A DNA stretch of 64,000 nucleotides, taken from positions 1 to 64,000 of the forward strand of contig JAENYC010000019.1 of NCBI GenBank assembly GCA_016841945.1, written 5' to 3'. Numbering within the stretch: the stretch's first letter is position 1; every line of letters starts with the position of its first letter. This DNA comes from Haloplasma contractile (lineage in GTDB: Bacteria; Bacillota_I; Bacilli_A; Haloplasmatales; Haloplasmataceae). Positions 37,768 to 46,527 of this stretch are shown in pieces. Made by a program: the position numbers and the translations under genes. The notes under the pieces are model-generated. The model was given only the letters and a program-made list of their open reading frames with translations. It made no database searches and had not been told where the DNA came from.

Positions 37768-38747
37768 TGGCTAATATAAATCAAACCATACAATCAATAG
37801 AAAGTTATTATAAGAGAAAAATACCTAGTATTAAGAAAAAATTATTTGGTGTGAATTTATCAGATGGGATAGTTTATCAGCTTGTTATGTATCTTCTTCT
37901 TATCTTCTTAGGTTTTGTCTTTATCTATCCGATACTTTATATGTTTTCAACAAGTATGATGTCAAACGTAGATTTAGTTGATAATACCATCAATTGGATA
38001 CCATCAGAACTTGATTTTACGAACTATAAATTAACGATAAAAGCACTCAATATTCCAAAGTCCTATCTGACATCATTCTTTCTTGTGACCATTTCAACAT
38101 TATGCGTGGCACTTGCATCTGCAGTGATAGGCTTTGGACTCGCGAGGTATGAGTTTACAGGGAAAAAACTCGTGTTTGCGATTATGATATTTTCTTTCAT
38201 CATGCCAAAAACATTGTTTTTTATTCCCACTTATCAAATATATACCACATTAAGAATTAAAGGTAATATTTTAGCGATTTTATTACCAGCGATGACAGGT
38301 CAAGGACTTCAAGGACCGTTCTTCATTTTAATCTTTTATCAATTCTTTAAAATGATACCAAAACCATTAGAAGAGGCAGCGATTATTGATGGTGCTAAAC
38401 CATTTACTATTTTTTATAAGATTGCGATTCCAATGGTCTTACCTGCCTTTATCATCACATTTGTTTATGGGTTCGCGCTATATTGGAATGAAACTTTCTT
38501 AATAGGAGCTTATTTAGAAAATAAATTTAAGACTGTCACAATGATGTTAAATAATTTAAGTGCACATTATGAAGATTTTATATCTGTTCCAGGTATGGAT
38601 AAGTATAAAAACCCTAATTTATGGTTTACAGAAGCAAAATCTTTTGCGGGGACTTTATTATCAATAATTCCGCTTGTTCTTATGTATGTCGTTGTACAAA
38701 GATGGTTCATTGAAAGTATTGATAAATCAGGCATCACTGGAGAATAA
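37767..38747 (+). CDS. ABC sugar transporter permease, second pair (MalG type)
   Basis: A 326-aa permease with an extended cytoplasmic N-terminus (about 45 residues) before the first helix, and EAA loop PLEEAAIIDGAKPFTIFYKIAIP. It ends RWFIESIDKSGITGE, a typical MalG end. With four permeases and two binding proteins in one operon, either two different importers are made or one pair uses each binding protein. Confidence 0.92.
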   Translation: MANINQTIQSIESYYKRKIPSIKKKLFGVNLSDGIVYQLVMYLLLIFLGFVFIYPILYMFSTSMMSNVDLVDNTINWIPSELDFTNYKLTIKALNIPKSYLTSFFLVTISTLCVALASAVIGFGLARYEFTGKKLVFAIMIFSFIMPKTLFFIPTYQIYTTLRIKGNILAILLPAMTGQGLQGPFFILIFYQFFKMIPKPLEEAAIIDGAKPFTIFYKIAIPMVLPAFIITFVYGFALYWNETFLIGAYLENKFKTVTMMLNNLSAHYEDFISVPGMDKYKNPNLWFTEAKSFAGTLLSIIPLVLMYVVVQRWFIESIDKSGITGE

Positions 38748-38773
38748 CACATGATAGAAATGGAGAGAGTAAT

Positions 38774-40384
38774 ATGAAAAAGAAATGGTGGCATAAATCT
38801 GTTGTTTATCAAATTTATCCTAAGAGTTTTAAAGATACAACAGGGAATGGAATAGGTGATTTGAAAGGAATCATCAAAAAATTAGATTATTTAAAAACCT
38901 TAGGAATCGATGTGATATGGCTAAGTCCTGTGTATCAATCTCCAATGGAGGATAATGGATATGATATTTCTGATTATCAGGCTATAGATCCTTTGTTTGG
39001 TGACCTTGATGATATGGATTTATTAATTGAAGAAGGAAATAAAAGGGGCATCAAGATTGTGATGGATTTAGTGGTCAATCATACGTCTAAAGAACACAAA
39101 TGGTTTAAAGAATCACGTAAAAGTAAGGATAATCCATATCGCGACTATTATATATGGCGTGATGAACCAAATGATTTACGTAGTACTTTTGGTGGGTCTG
39201 CTTGGACTTATGATGACAAAACTAATCAATATTATTTTCATAATTTTGCCAAAGGGCAACCAGATTTAAATTGGGAGAATCCAGTTGTACAGGATGAGAT
39301 TCACAGAATGATAAATTGGTGGTTAGACCGTGGAATTGGCGGATTTAGAATGGATGTTATTGATTTAATTGGGAAAGAAATCGATAAAAAAATCGTAGGA
39401 AATGGCCCTCGATTACATCCATTGCTTCAAGAAATGAATAAACAAACATTTGGAAATTATGATGTATTAACAGTCGGTGAAACATGGGGAGCGAATCCTC
39501 ATATCGCTGAACTATATAGTGACCCCGAAAGAAATGAGTTAAGTATGATATTTCAATTCGAACATATGATGCTTGATTGGGGTCCATTAGGAAAATGGAC
39601 GCCTAAAGATTTAGATTTTATACAATTAAAAAATGTATTATCTAAATGGCAAACAGAATTAAAAAGAGGTTGGAATTCATTATTTTGGAATAATCATGAC
39701 CTACCTCGAATAGTATCTAGATGGGGTGATGATAAAGTTTATCGTGTTGAAAGTGCTAAAATGTTAGCGATTATTCTTCATATGATGAAAGGAACCCCAT
39801 ATATTTATCAAGGTGAAGAAATTGGAATGACCAATGTAAAATTTGATTCATTAGAAGAATATAATGATGTTGAAATACATGGTTCTTATCAAGATATCGT
39901 AGTAGAAAACAAGTATTTAAAACATAATGAATTTATGCAGGGTGTTTATCAAATGGGACGAGATAATGCAAGAACGCCTATGCAGTGGAATGATGGAAAA
40001 GAAGCTGGTTTTACAGAGGGAACACCTTGGTTAAAACTCAACCCAAATTACAAAGAGATTAATGTAGAAAATGCATTAGAAAGAAATAATTCTATTTTTT
40101 ACACCTATCAATCATTAATACAATTACGTAAAAATAGTCCATACAGTGATACGATTGTCTATGGAGAGTACAAATTATTACTAAATGATGATGAAAATGT
40201 ATTTGCCTACATTCGCTCTGATGAGAATCATGAACTACTTGTAATCGCAAATTTCACCAATGAAGAAGTCCCATTGAATTTAGAATATGAGGCTAAAAAG
40301 ATTATTTTATCTAATTATAAAGATACATCATTTAAACAATCATTATTAAGACCTTATGAAGCGATTATTTATGAATTGAAATAA
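38774..40384 (+). CDS. GH13 oligo-1,6-glucosidase (cytosolic)
   Basis: Hydrolyses alpha-1,6-linked isomalto-oligosaccharides from the non-reducing end. The 536-aa chain has no signal peptide and follows GH13 subfamily 31: region I MDLVVNHTS, region II GGFRMDVID with nucleophile Asp194, region III VGETWG with acid/base Glu236, region IV NNHDLPR with Asp309. The Val after the nucleophile is the residue linked to alpha-1,6 preference in oligo-1,6-glucosidases, whereas alpha-1,4 enzymes usually have Ala or Thr. It completes the route from dextran (GH66 outside, transport, GH13 and GH31 inside) to glucose. Confidence 0.93.
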   Translation: MKKKWWHKSVVYQIYPKSFKDTTGNGIGDLKGIIKKLDYLKTLGIDVIWLSPVYQSPMEDNGYDISDYQAIDPLFGDLDDMDLLIEEGNKRGIKIVMDLVVNHTSKEHKWFKESRKSKDNPYRDYYIWRDEPNDLRSTFGGSAWTYDDKTNQYYFHNFAKGQPDLNWENPVVQDEIHRMINWWLDRGIGGFRMDVIDLIGKEIDKKIVGNGPRLHPLLQEMNKQTFGNYDVLTVGETWGANPHIAELYSDPERNELSMIFQFEHMMLDWGPLGKWTPKDLDFIQLKNVLSKWQTELKRGWNSLFWNNHDLPRIVSRWGDDKVYRVESAKMLAIILHMMKGTPYIYQGEEIGMTNVKFDSLEEYNDVEIHGSYQDIVVENKYLKHNEFMQGVYQMGRDNARTPMQWNDGKEAGFTEGTPWLKLNPNYKEINVENALERNNSIFYTYQSLIQLRKNSPYSDTIVYGEYKLLLNDDENVFAYIRSDENHELLVIANFTNEEVPLNLEYEAKKIILSNYKDTSFKQSLLRPYEAIIYELK

Positions 40385-40391
40385 AGTTAGA

Positions 40392-40432
40392 AGAACTGTC
40401 AATTAATTTGAAATTAATCGACAGTTCTTTTA
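40392..40432 (+). terminator. Terminator of the alpha-glucan operon
   Basis: AGAACTGTC / GACAGTTCT with an inner 8-base extension (ATTAATTT / AAATTAAT), followed by four T. The strongest stem of the locus; it marks the border with the next cluster. Confidence 0.88.
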
Positions 40433-40625
40433 ATAATTTTGATGGTATTGATGCGATTATATCAGTAACAGTAAAAGAATTTGAATGATATGGAGATTAT
40501 GATTACGCTTCATTTGAGTTTTTTTAATGATTATGGTGATATAACTTAGAAAATAATCGATAGTATAATTACTGAATACTATCTTGATGGAGACAAAGAG
40601 TTAAAATAATATGTAATGGTGTTGG
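40433..40625 (+). other. Non-coding stretch, possible decayed gene
   Basis: No intact frame. Short protein-like pieces lie in shifting frames with stops between them (DGIDAIISVTVKEFE, YGDYDYASFEFF, ITEYYLDGDKELK, YVMVLVDNLVLG), which resembles an old pseudogene. I cannot name the family. Confidence 0.25.
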
Positions 40626-40654
40626 TTGACAATTTAGTGTTAGGTTAATATAAT
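40626..40654 (+). promoter_or_regulatory. Consensus promoter of the sulfatase maturase
   Basis: Perfect TTGACA, 17 bases, perfect TATAAT. The strongest sigma-A promoter in the window; transcription would begin a few bases before the AAGGTGG ribosome site of the maturase. No ATCGAT operator is near it, so the maturase may be made constitutively. Confidence 0.8.
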
Positions 40655-40676
40655 CAAATCATAAGGTGGTGTCGTT

Positions 40677-41786
40677 ATGATTTATTCAGAGTTTTTAATA
40701 AAACCAGCATCCGCAAAATGTAATTTAGATTGTGAATATTGTTTTTATAAAGATATAAGTAAAAGAAGAGATATAAAAGATTATGGTTTTATGAGTCTTG
40801 AAACATTAGAAAGTATTGTAAAAAGAGCTTACGCAGAGACTGAAAAGAGTGTGGTGTTTAGTTTTCAAGGTGGAGAACCGCTTTTAGTTGGAATTGATTA
40901 TTATTATCATTTATTTGAATTTATAAATAAATATAATGTGAATAAGATTAATACAGAAGTATCGATTCAAACTAATGGAATATTAATTGATGAAGAGTTT
41001 GTTGAATTATTTAAGAAACATCATGTTTTAGTCGGTGTTTCTTTAGATGGTACAGAAGACATTCATAACCTGTTTCGCATTGATTATGATAAAAAACCTA
41101 CTTATCATCGGGTGATTGAAGGAATTAATTTACTTAAGAAGTATGATGTTGAGTTTAATATATTAACAGTAATTACGAAATATGTTGCGAGAAATATACA
41201 AAAAATATATCAGTTTTATAAGGCACAAGGTTTTAAACATATGCAATTTATTGAAGGTTTAGATTATGATTTTAAACAATCAGGTAAAGAGAGATTCTCA
41301 TTAAATAATAAGGATTATTACAAGTTCTTAAAAGATTTATTTATATTATGGTACAACGACCTAACTAAAGGTGACTATCAATCGATACGTGTTTTTGATG
41401 TGATGATTCATAAATTAATGAATAATGAACAAGTGGTACCATGTTTTTATAAAGGTGTATGTCGTAATCAAAATATTATTGAGGCAAATGGTGATATTTT
41501 TCCATGTGATTTTTATGTAACAGAAAAGCATGTTCTAGGAAATATCATGACAGATTCATTGTCTTCCATCAATAATAATAAAAGTTATGATGAATTTATA
41601 AATGAAAGTCTCATTGTGCCTAATGATTGTCAATTATGTAAATATAATTATTTATGCCGAAATGGTTGTAAACGATATCGTGTTCATCATAAATATTATT
41701 ATTGTGAAGCCATTTATCGATTTTATGATACTTATTTACCTAAGTTATTAAAAGTTAGGGATATGATTATGAAAATGAGTCATTGA
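40677..41786 (+). CDS. Anaerobic sulfatase-maturating radical SAM enzyme
   Basis: Converts the active-site Cys (or Ser) of sulfatases to formylglycine without oxygen. Radical SAM cluster Cys15, Cys19, Cys22 in CNLDCEYC; the SAM-binding GGEP is in FSFQGGEPLL; a C-terminal SPASM domain supplies further Cys for two auxiliary 4Fe-4S clusters (VPCFYKGVCRNQ, IFPCDFY, CQLCKYNYLCRNGCKRYR). Length 369 aa is normal. It is the only such enzyme here, and a Cys-type sulfatase lies 14 kb downstream in the same cluster, its likely client. It also implies growth in the absence of oxygen. Confidence 0.9.
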   Translation: MIYSEFLIKPASAKCNLDCEYCFYKDISKRRDIKDYGFMSLETLESIVKRAYAETEKSVVFSFQGGEPLLVGIDYYYHLFEFINKYNVNKINTEVSIQTNGILIDEEFVELFKKHHVLVGVSLDGTEDIHNLFRIDYDKKPTYHRVIEGINLLKKYDVEFNILTVITKYVARNIQKIYQFYKAQGFKHMQFIEGLDYDFKQSGKERFSLNNKDYYKFLKDLFILWYNDLTKGDYQSIRVFDVMIHKLMNNEQVVPCFYKGVCRNQNIIEANGDIFPCDFYVTEKHVLGNIMTDSLSSINNNKSYDEFINESLIVPNDCQLCKYNYLCRNGCKRYRVHHKYYYCEAIYRFYDTYLPKLLKVRDMIMKMSH

Positions 41787-41816
41787 CACAGTATATAATC
41801 TATGATAAAGTATAAA

Positions 41817-42020
41817 TGTAATCGATTTCATAAGTTTAAGGTATTTTTCTATACCTTTACTTTTTGGGATAATATGGTATCGATGTCATGATATTTTATT
41901 AATGATATAATTGATAAAATTGTATTTTTTTAATAAAGTATGGTATCGATGTCATAAAGTAACAAAAATTTCTGATTGAATTTTTGCTTTTCTTATCAGA
42001 AGTGTGATATCGATGTCACA
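41817..42020. promoter_or_regulatory. Cluster of LacI-type operators before the importer
   Basis: Near-palindromes centred on ATCGAT occur at 41875-41890 (TGGTATCGATGTCATG), 41941-41956 (TGGTATCGATGTCATA) and 42003-42020 (TGTGATATCGATGTCACA), spaced about 60-66 bases, and a weaker one at 41817-41832 (TGTAATCGATTTCATA). A central CG in a pseudo-palindrome is typical of LacI-family operators, and a LacI regulator is encoded at 52032. Regular spacing of five to six helical turns would permit looping or cooperative repression. A TTGACA at 41783 may be a -35 box. Confidence 0.7.
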
Positions 42021-42057
42021 AATCAGTTTTTAAAAAATAAATTAATGGAGGTCAGGT

Positions 42058-43413
42058 ATGAAACGAAGTAAATTCTTATTTCAGTTTATTAGTGTTTTAG
42101 CGTTTACTTTTGTACTTTTTAGTTGTAAACCCCCGGAAGATATAGTCATAGATGAACCGGACTTTGTTGAAGAAGGGGCAACGAAGATAAAAGTTTGGAC
42201 AATGGATTTTGAAGAATGGAATAACCAAATCGCAGTTAAACAAAGAAAAGACTTCAATAGTATTGACGATGATGGTATTCAAGTAGAACAAGAATTCATT
42301 GACCCAGATATATTTGAGGATCGCATTCGTGTGGTGAGAGAACTAAATGAAGCACCAGATGTTTATATGGTCTCTTATGGTAATTTATACAAAGAAATTA
42401 AAAATGGTACAGTTGCGGAATTAACCAACTTATTACCTCAATCAGCATGGGATGATCTTCAAGAAAATGCCAAAAATGGCGTGATGTACGATGGTAAATA
42501 TTATGGATATCCCCAATTAATGGAGCCTTCTTCGCTGCTTTTCTATCGAAAAGATTTATTAGAAGAATATGGTGAAACAACAACACCACCTGCAACTTGG
42601 GATGAATTATATACAGTAGCTGCCAAAATCAAAGAAAATGCCCCTAAAGGAACTTATCCATTTGATGTTCCAAAAGGAATCGCATTAGGATGGGCGACAT
42701 GGGGATTACAATACAATACAACTGGTGGTTTTGCGATTACAGAGGATTGGGCAACATCAAGAATCGATGAAGGTTATGAAGATTTAGCAATGTATTGGAA
42801 AGAACTTTATTCAAATAGTTATGTCCCAATCAGTTCTGGAGATTATACAGAAATCATTGATGATTTATGTCAAAATAAATTAGTCATGACAACAGCTGGT
42901 TCTTGGTCAATCGCAGGAATTATTAATACCTATCCAGATTTAGTTGACAAAATTGGTATAGCTCCTATTCCTACCAAAGATGGTGACCACTCTAAACCAA
43001 CAGCCACAAATGGTGGATGGGTTTATGTTATCGATGCCAATAGTTCAAATAAAGAAGAAGCAGCGGCTTATGTTGAATGGTTATTGGCTGGGTCAGTTGA
43101 TCAACCATTAGAATATTTCGAGGGCGCTAGATTTTCTAAGGCATCACCTAGAATAAGTGTGCAAAATGCGATTGATGAAATGAAAGCCGATCAAGATACA
43201 GTACCAATTGAATGGATTAATACCATATCAGATGTGGCATCAAAAGCGCCACTTGAACCGATTTATCCATGGGATATCTCGATTGCAGTTTCATCATTAT
43301 TAGAAAATGCGGCCTTAGGAGAAGATGTATCAGAAGAATTATCAAGTGCTGATAATAAAATTAAAGACATCATTACTAATCAAAATCTAGCTAACAATAA
43401 TCCGAGAGGTTAA
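42058..43413 (+). CDS. ABC sugar transporter substrate-binding lipoprotein
   Basis: Family 1 extracellular binding protein of the second locus. Signal MKRSKFLFQFISVLAFTFVLFSC with lipobox; 451 aa. Family features include TKIKVWTMDFEEWN, the DVYMVSYGNLYKEI and YGYPQLMEPSSLLFYRKDLLEEYGE segments, PPATWDELYTVAAKIK, and AAAYVEWLLAG. GGAGGTCAGGT precedes the ATG. It lies directly after the operator cluster and begins the transport genes; the substrate is inferred to be D-arabinan oligosaccharides from the enzymes downstream. Confidence 0.9.
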   Translation: MKRSKFLFQFISVLAFTFVLFSCKPPEDIVIDEPDFVEEGATKIKVWTMDFEEWNNQIAVKQRKDFNSIDDDGIQVEQEFIDPDIFEDRIRVVRELNEAPDVYMVSYGNLYKEIKNGTVAELTNLLPQSAWDDLQENAKNGVMYDGKYYGYPQLMEPSSLLFYRKDLLEEYGETTTPPATWDELYTVAAKIKENAPKGTYPFDVPKGIALGWATWGLQYNTTGGFAITEDWATSRIDEGYEDLAMYWKELYSNSYVPISSGDYTEIIDDLCQNKLVMTTAGSWSIAGIINTYPDLVDKIGIAPIPTKDGDHSKPTATNGGWVYVIDANSSNKEEAAAYVEWLLAGSVDQPLEYFEGARFSKASPRISVQNAIDEMKADQDTVPIEWINTISDVASKAPLEPIYPWDISIAVSSLLENAALGEDVSEELSSADNKIKDIITNQNLANNNPRG

Positions 43414-43437
43414 TGATTAGGTCAGGAAGTGAAACAT

Positions 43438-44331
43438 ATGTTGAAAAAACGATTGAATGAAGAAAGTTTAACAGCATATTTAATGTTGTTACCAAGTTTT
43501 ATTATGTTAACAATATTTGTGGTTATTCCACTAATTCTTGCTTTTCATCGTAGCTTTTTTGATTACCGAGTTTATGATGAAGTTCAAAAATTTGTTGGTT
43601 TTGATAATTTTATCTATGTGTTGAAGAATGAAGTGTTCGTCAAATCTGTGATTAATGTTACGATTTTTACTCTTATTATCACAGTTGCAACGATTGTAAT
43701 TTCCTTCTTATTTGCACATGTGATTAAACAACTAAACAAACGATTAGGAAGTACTGTAAGAATTATTATATATTTACCATTCCTACTATCTGGAGTGGTA
43801 GTCTCGGTTATCTTTACCTTATTGACTACCTTTAATGGTGGATTAATAAATGAATTATTAAAAATAATTAATTTAAATCCAATTCCATTTGATAATAGTG
43901 CTTTTTGGGCTCCCATTAGTATTATTGTTCCTACCATTTGGATAGGATTTGGTTATAATACATTGGTCATGTATGCAGGATTAATTAATATTCCAAAAGA
44001 GTACTATGAAGCGGCATCTATTGATGGTGCAAATGCACTTGATAAATTATTTAGAATTACCATACCGAATATGAAAAATTACTTTGTTTTATTAACGGTA
44101 GGGTTAGTTACAATTAATCTACAGATGTTTGATATTCCAATGATGATGACAAATGGAGCACCAGCAAATAAAACCATGACACCGGTTTTATATTTAATTC
44201 ATAGTCGTTCAAATGGAAATATATCAGATAGTCAAATTCTTGCAGCGGCATTGTTGGTTATGGTTGTCATTGTTACGATTAATAGTTTGGTATTTAAAAC
44301 ATTAAAATCATCAAAATCGATGGATGCATAA
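43438..44331 (+). CDS. ABC sugar transporter permease (MalF type)
   Basis: A 297-aa inner-membrane permease with six helices and EAA loop EYYEAASIDGANALDKLFRITIP (near residue 185). The ATG at 43438 stands 8 bases after AGGAAG; a GTG at 43429 overlaps that site and is less likely. It pairs with the next gene; as in the first locus no ATPase is present. Confidence 0.92.
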   Translation: MLKKRLNEESLTAYLMLLPSFIMLTIFVVIPLILAFHRSFFDYRVYDEVQKFVGFDNFIYVLKNEVFVKSVINVTIFTLIITVATIVISFLFAHVIKQLNKRLGSTVRIIIYLPFLLSGVVVSVIFTLLTTFNGGLINELLKIINLNPIPFDNSAFWAPISIIVPTIWIGFGYNTLVMYAGLINIPKEYYEAASIDGANALDKLFRITIPNMKNYFVLLTVGLVTINLQMFDIPMMMTNGAPANKTMTPVLYLIHSRSNGNISDSQILAAALLVMVVIVTINSLVFKTLKSSKSMDA

Positions 44332-44342
44332 GGAGGATAAAA

Positions 44343-45185
44343 ATGAAAAACAAATTGACTAAAATCATGAATCATTCAATCGCATATCTTATCCTGTTCT
44401 TTGTATTCTTTCCATTGTTGTGGGCCATCATATCAACTTTTAAAGATAAAACTGAAGTGTTTGCAACCCCATTAAAACTATTTCCTAGTCAATTTAATTT
44501 TGATAATTTTTCAAGAGTGTTTTATCTACAATACACTTCTTTAGGAATTAATTTTCTTCAATCATTATTAATGACATTTGTCGTTGCAACCCTTGCGGTT
44601 ATTGGTTCATTAACACTTAATATGATGGCGGCTTATGCACTTGCGAGATTGGATTATAAGTTTAAAAAATTTCTATGGGTCTATTATATTGTAACGATGT
44701 TTATACCTGCGATAACCATTCTATTAACATCTGTTCAAGTGGTGGCTCAATTAGGTATGATGAATACCATTTGGGTCCTCATATTACCAGGTCTTGTGAA
44801 TGCCTATAATATCTTCTTCTTTAGACAATTCTTTTATGGAATTCCACAAAGTATAGAAGAGGCAGCCATGATAGATGGGGCTAGTCGATTTGGTATCTTT
44901 TCTAAAATATTCCTACCGATGTCAACAACGCCAATGGTGATTATCGGTGCGACAGTATTCATGGGATATTGGAATAATTATCTTTGGCCAAGTATTACCG
45001 TTGCAGAAAATAAAAATCTTTATCAGGTAATGATCGTGATAAGGGCCCTGTTTGCTGATTATAGAGAATTAGGATATGGTTCTGTACTGGCTGCAACATT
45101 ATTGACAATGATTGGTCCGTTACTTATTTTTGCGATAGCACAAAGAAAAATTGTAGATGGTATAGCAATTACAGGATTAAAATAA
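44343..45185 (+). CDS. ABC sugar transporter permease (MalG type)
   Basis: A 280-aa permease with EAA loop SIEEAAMIDGASRFGIFSKIFLP and typical ending AQRKIVDGIAITGLK. AAGGAGG precedes its start. Nineteen bases separate it from the GH172 gene, so uptake and hydrolysis genes share a transcript. Confidence 0.92.
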   Translation: MKNKLTKIMNHSIAYLILFFVFFPLLWAIISTFKDKTEVFATPLKLFPSQFNFDNFSRVFYLQYTSLGINFLQSLLMTFVVATLAVIGSLTLNMMAAYALARLDYKFKKFLWVYYIVTMFIPAITILLTSVQVVAQLGMMNTIWVLILPGLVNAYNIFFFRQFFYGIPQSIEEAAMIDGASRFGIFSKIFLPMSTTPMVIIGATVFMGYWNNYLWPSITVAENKNLYQVMIVIRALFADYRELGYGSVLAATLLTMIGPLLIFAIAQRKIVDGIAITGLK

Positions 45186-45204
45186 AAAAATAAGGAGAAT
45201 TATT

Positions 45205-46317
45205 ATGGACAAACATGATTTTACACCAATAGGGAATATGTCTAATATCTGTTACGCTAGAAATTCTAAGAGAAAAAGAATCTCTAGCTATGATAAGACA
45301 GGGGGAAATGATGACCGTGTATACATTGAACCCAATGAAACATATACCTTTGCGAATATACACGGAGCAGGTTGTATTAACCATATTTGGATGACGATGA
45401 TGAATGATGGTTTTAAACCAGAAAAAAATAGTTTCAGAAAAGCATTATTGCGCTTTTATTGGGATAAAGAAGTAGACCCTAGTGTCGAAGTTCCAATCGG
45501 TGATTTCTTTGGAATGGGACATGCGATGAGTAAGAATTTTGTCTCAGCTCCCCTACAAATGAGTCCAGAAGATGGTAAAGGATTCAATAGTTGGTGGCCG
45601 ATGCCATTTAGTGATGGAGCGAAGTTAACCGTTAAGAATGAATGCGATACAACTTTAATTTTATATTTCTATGTTGACTATGAAGAATATAAAGAAACAC
45701 CAGAGGATATGTTAAGATTTCATGCACAGTGGAGACGAGAGTTGCCAACAGAAGGAAAACCTCAAAGCGATTTTCCTACACAACAAGAATGGTGCTTCGG
45801 TGGTGAAAACAAAGATGGTAGTGAAAATTATACGGTCTTAGAAGCTAGTGGTAAAGGACATTATTGTGGATGCCATGTAAATATTCACAATTTAAACACC
45901 ACGACTTTATGGGATTGGCCAGGTGAAGGTGATGATATGATTTTCATTGATGGCGAAAAAACACCAAGTATATATGGAACAGGGACAGAAGATTATGTCA
46001 ATATGGCTTGGTGTCCGACGCAAAAATATTCAGCACCGTATCATGGACTGATTCTAGGTGGAGACAAAAACTGGAAAGGTAAGATTACTTATTATCGCTA
46101 CCATATCGCAGACCCGATTATGTTTGATGAAGAAATTAAGGTCACGATTGAACATGGTCACAACAATAATCGTAGTGACGATTGGTCAACAACAGCATAC
46201 TGGTATCAAACGGAACCACATCAAAAGTTTCCAAAAATGAAACCAGTCAATGAACGCCTTCCTATTGATGAAGAAGCATTCTTATGGGAAGGTAAAATCA
46301 AATTACCAAAAGAATAA
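45205..46317 (+). CDS. GH172 (DUF2961) glycosidase, cytosolic, predicted exo-D-arabinofuranosidase
   Basis: Single-unit GH172 protein of 370 aa. The family includes exo-alpha-D-arabinofuranosidases acting on D-arabinan and difructose dianhydride I synthase. Two jelly rolls are expected: the first about residues 20-160 (GNDDRVYIEPNETYTFANIHGAGCINHIWMTM, then VEVPIGDFFGMGH), the second about 190-350. The proposed nucleophile Glu241 (GEGDD) and acid/base Glu262 (GTGTEDY) are 21 residues apart, the same spacing I recall for the characterised bifidobacterial enzyme (Glu270 and Glu291). No signal peptide, so it acts on imported oligosaccharides. GGAG precedes the ATG. It follows the permeases directly. 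Confidence 0.88.
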   Translation: MDKHDFTPIGNMSNICYARNSKRKRISSYDKTGGNDDRVYIEPNETYTFANIHGAGCINHIWMTMMNDGFKPEKNSFRKALLRFYWDKEVDPSVEVPIGDFFGMGHAMSKNFVSAPLQMSPEDGKGFNSWWPMPFSDGAKLTVKNECDTTLILYFYVDYEEYKETPEDMLRFHAQWRRELPTEGKPQSDFPTQQEWCFGGENKDGSENYTVLEASGKGHYCGCHVNIHNLNTTTLWDWPGEGDDMIFIDGEKTPSIYGTGTEDYVNMAWCPTQKYSAPYHGLILGGDKNWKGKITYYRYHIADPIMFDEEIKVTIEHGHNNNRSDDWSTTAYWYQTEPHQKFPKMKPVNERLPIDEEAFLWEGKIKLPKE

Positions 46318-46527
46318 TTCACTAAATTACTTACTTTTATTTGTACGGCTATAAAAAAAGACCCATTTGCTAACAGGATGAAATAAAAGGGAACCTTGTT
46401 AAACAAAATGAGTCACTTGATTATAACATAAGTATGATAATTTGTTAATGATAAAAAAGGAAATCATAGTTTGTGCAGATAAAAGTTTAGTATAAAATAA
46501 CTAAATAAAAAATACAAGGAGGAAGAC

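Noticed and set aside
40441-40620. Decayed gene before the maturase
   Set aside because: Fragments in several frames are suggestive, but no family is recognised and the AT-rich DNA gives such pieces by chance.
46340-46415. Imperfect hairpin after the first GH172 gene as a terminator
   Set aside because: The stem is broken by many mismatches and lacks a U tract; left unassigned, though the 46318-46527 gap may hold a promoter for the surface protein.
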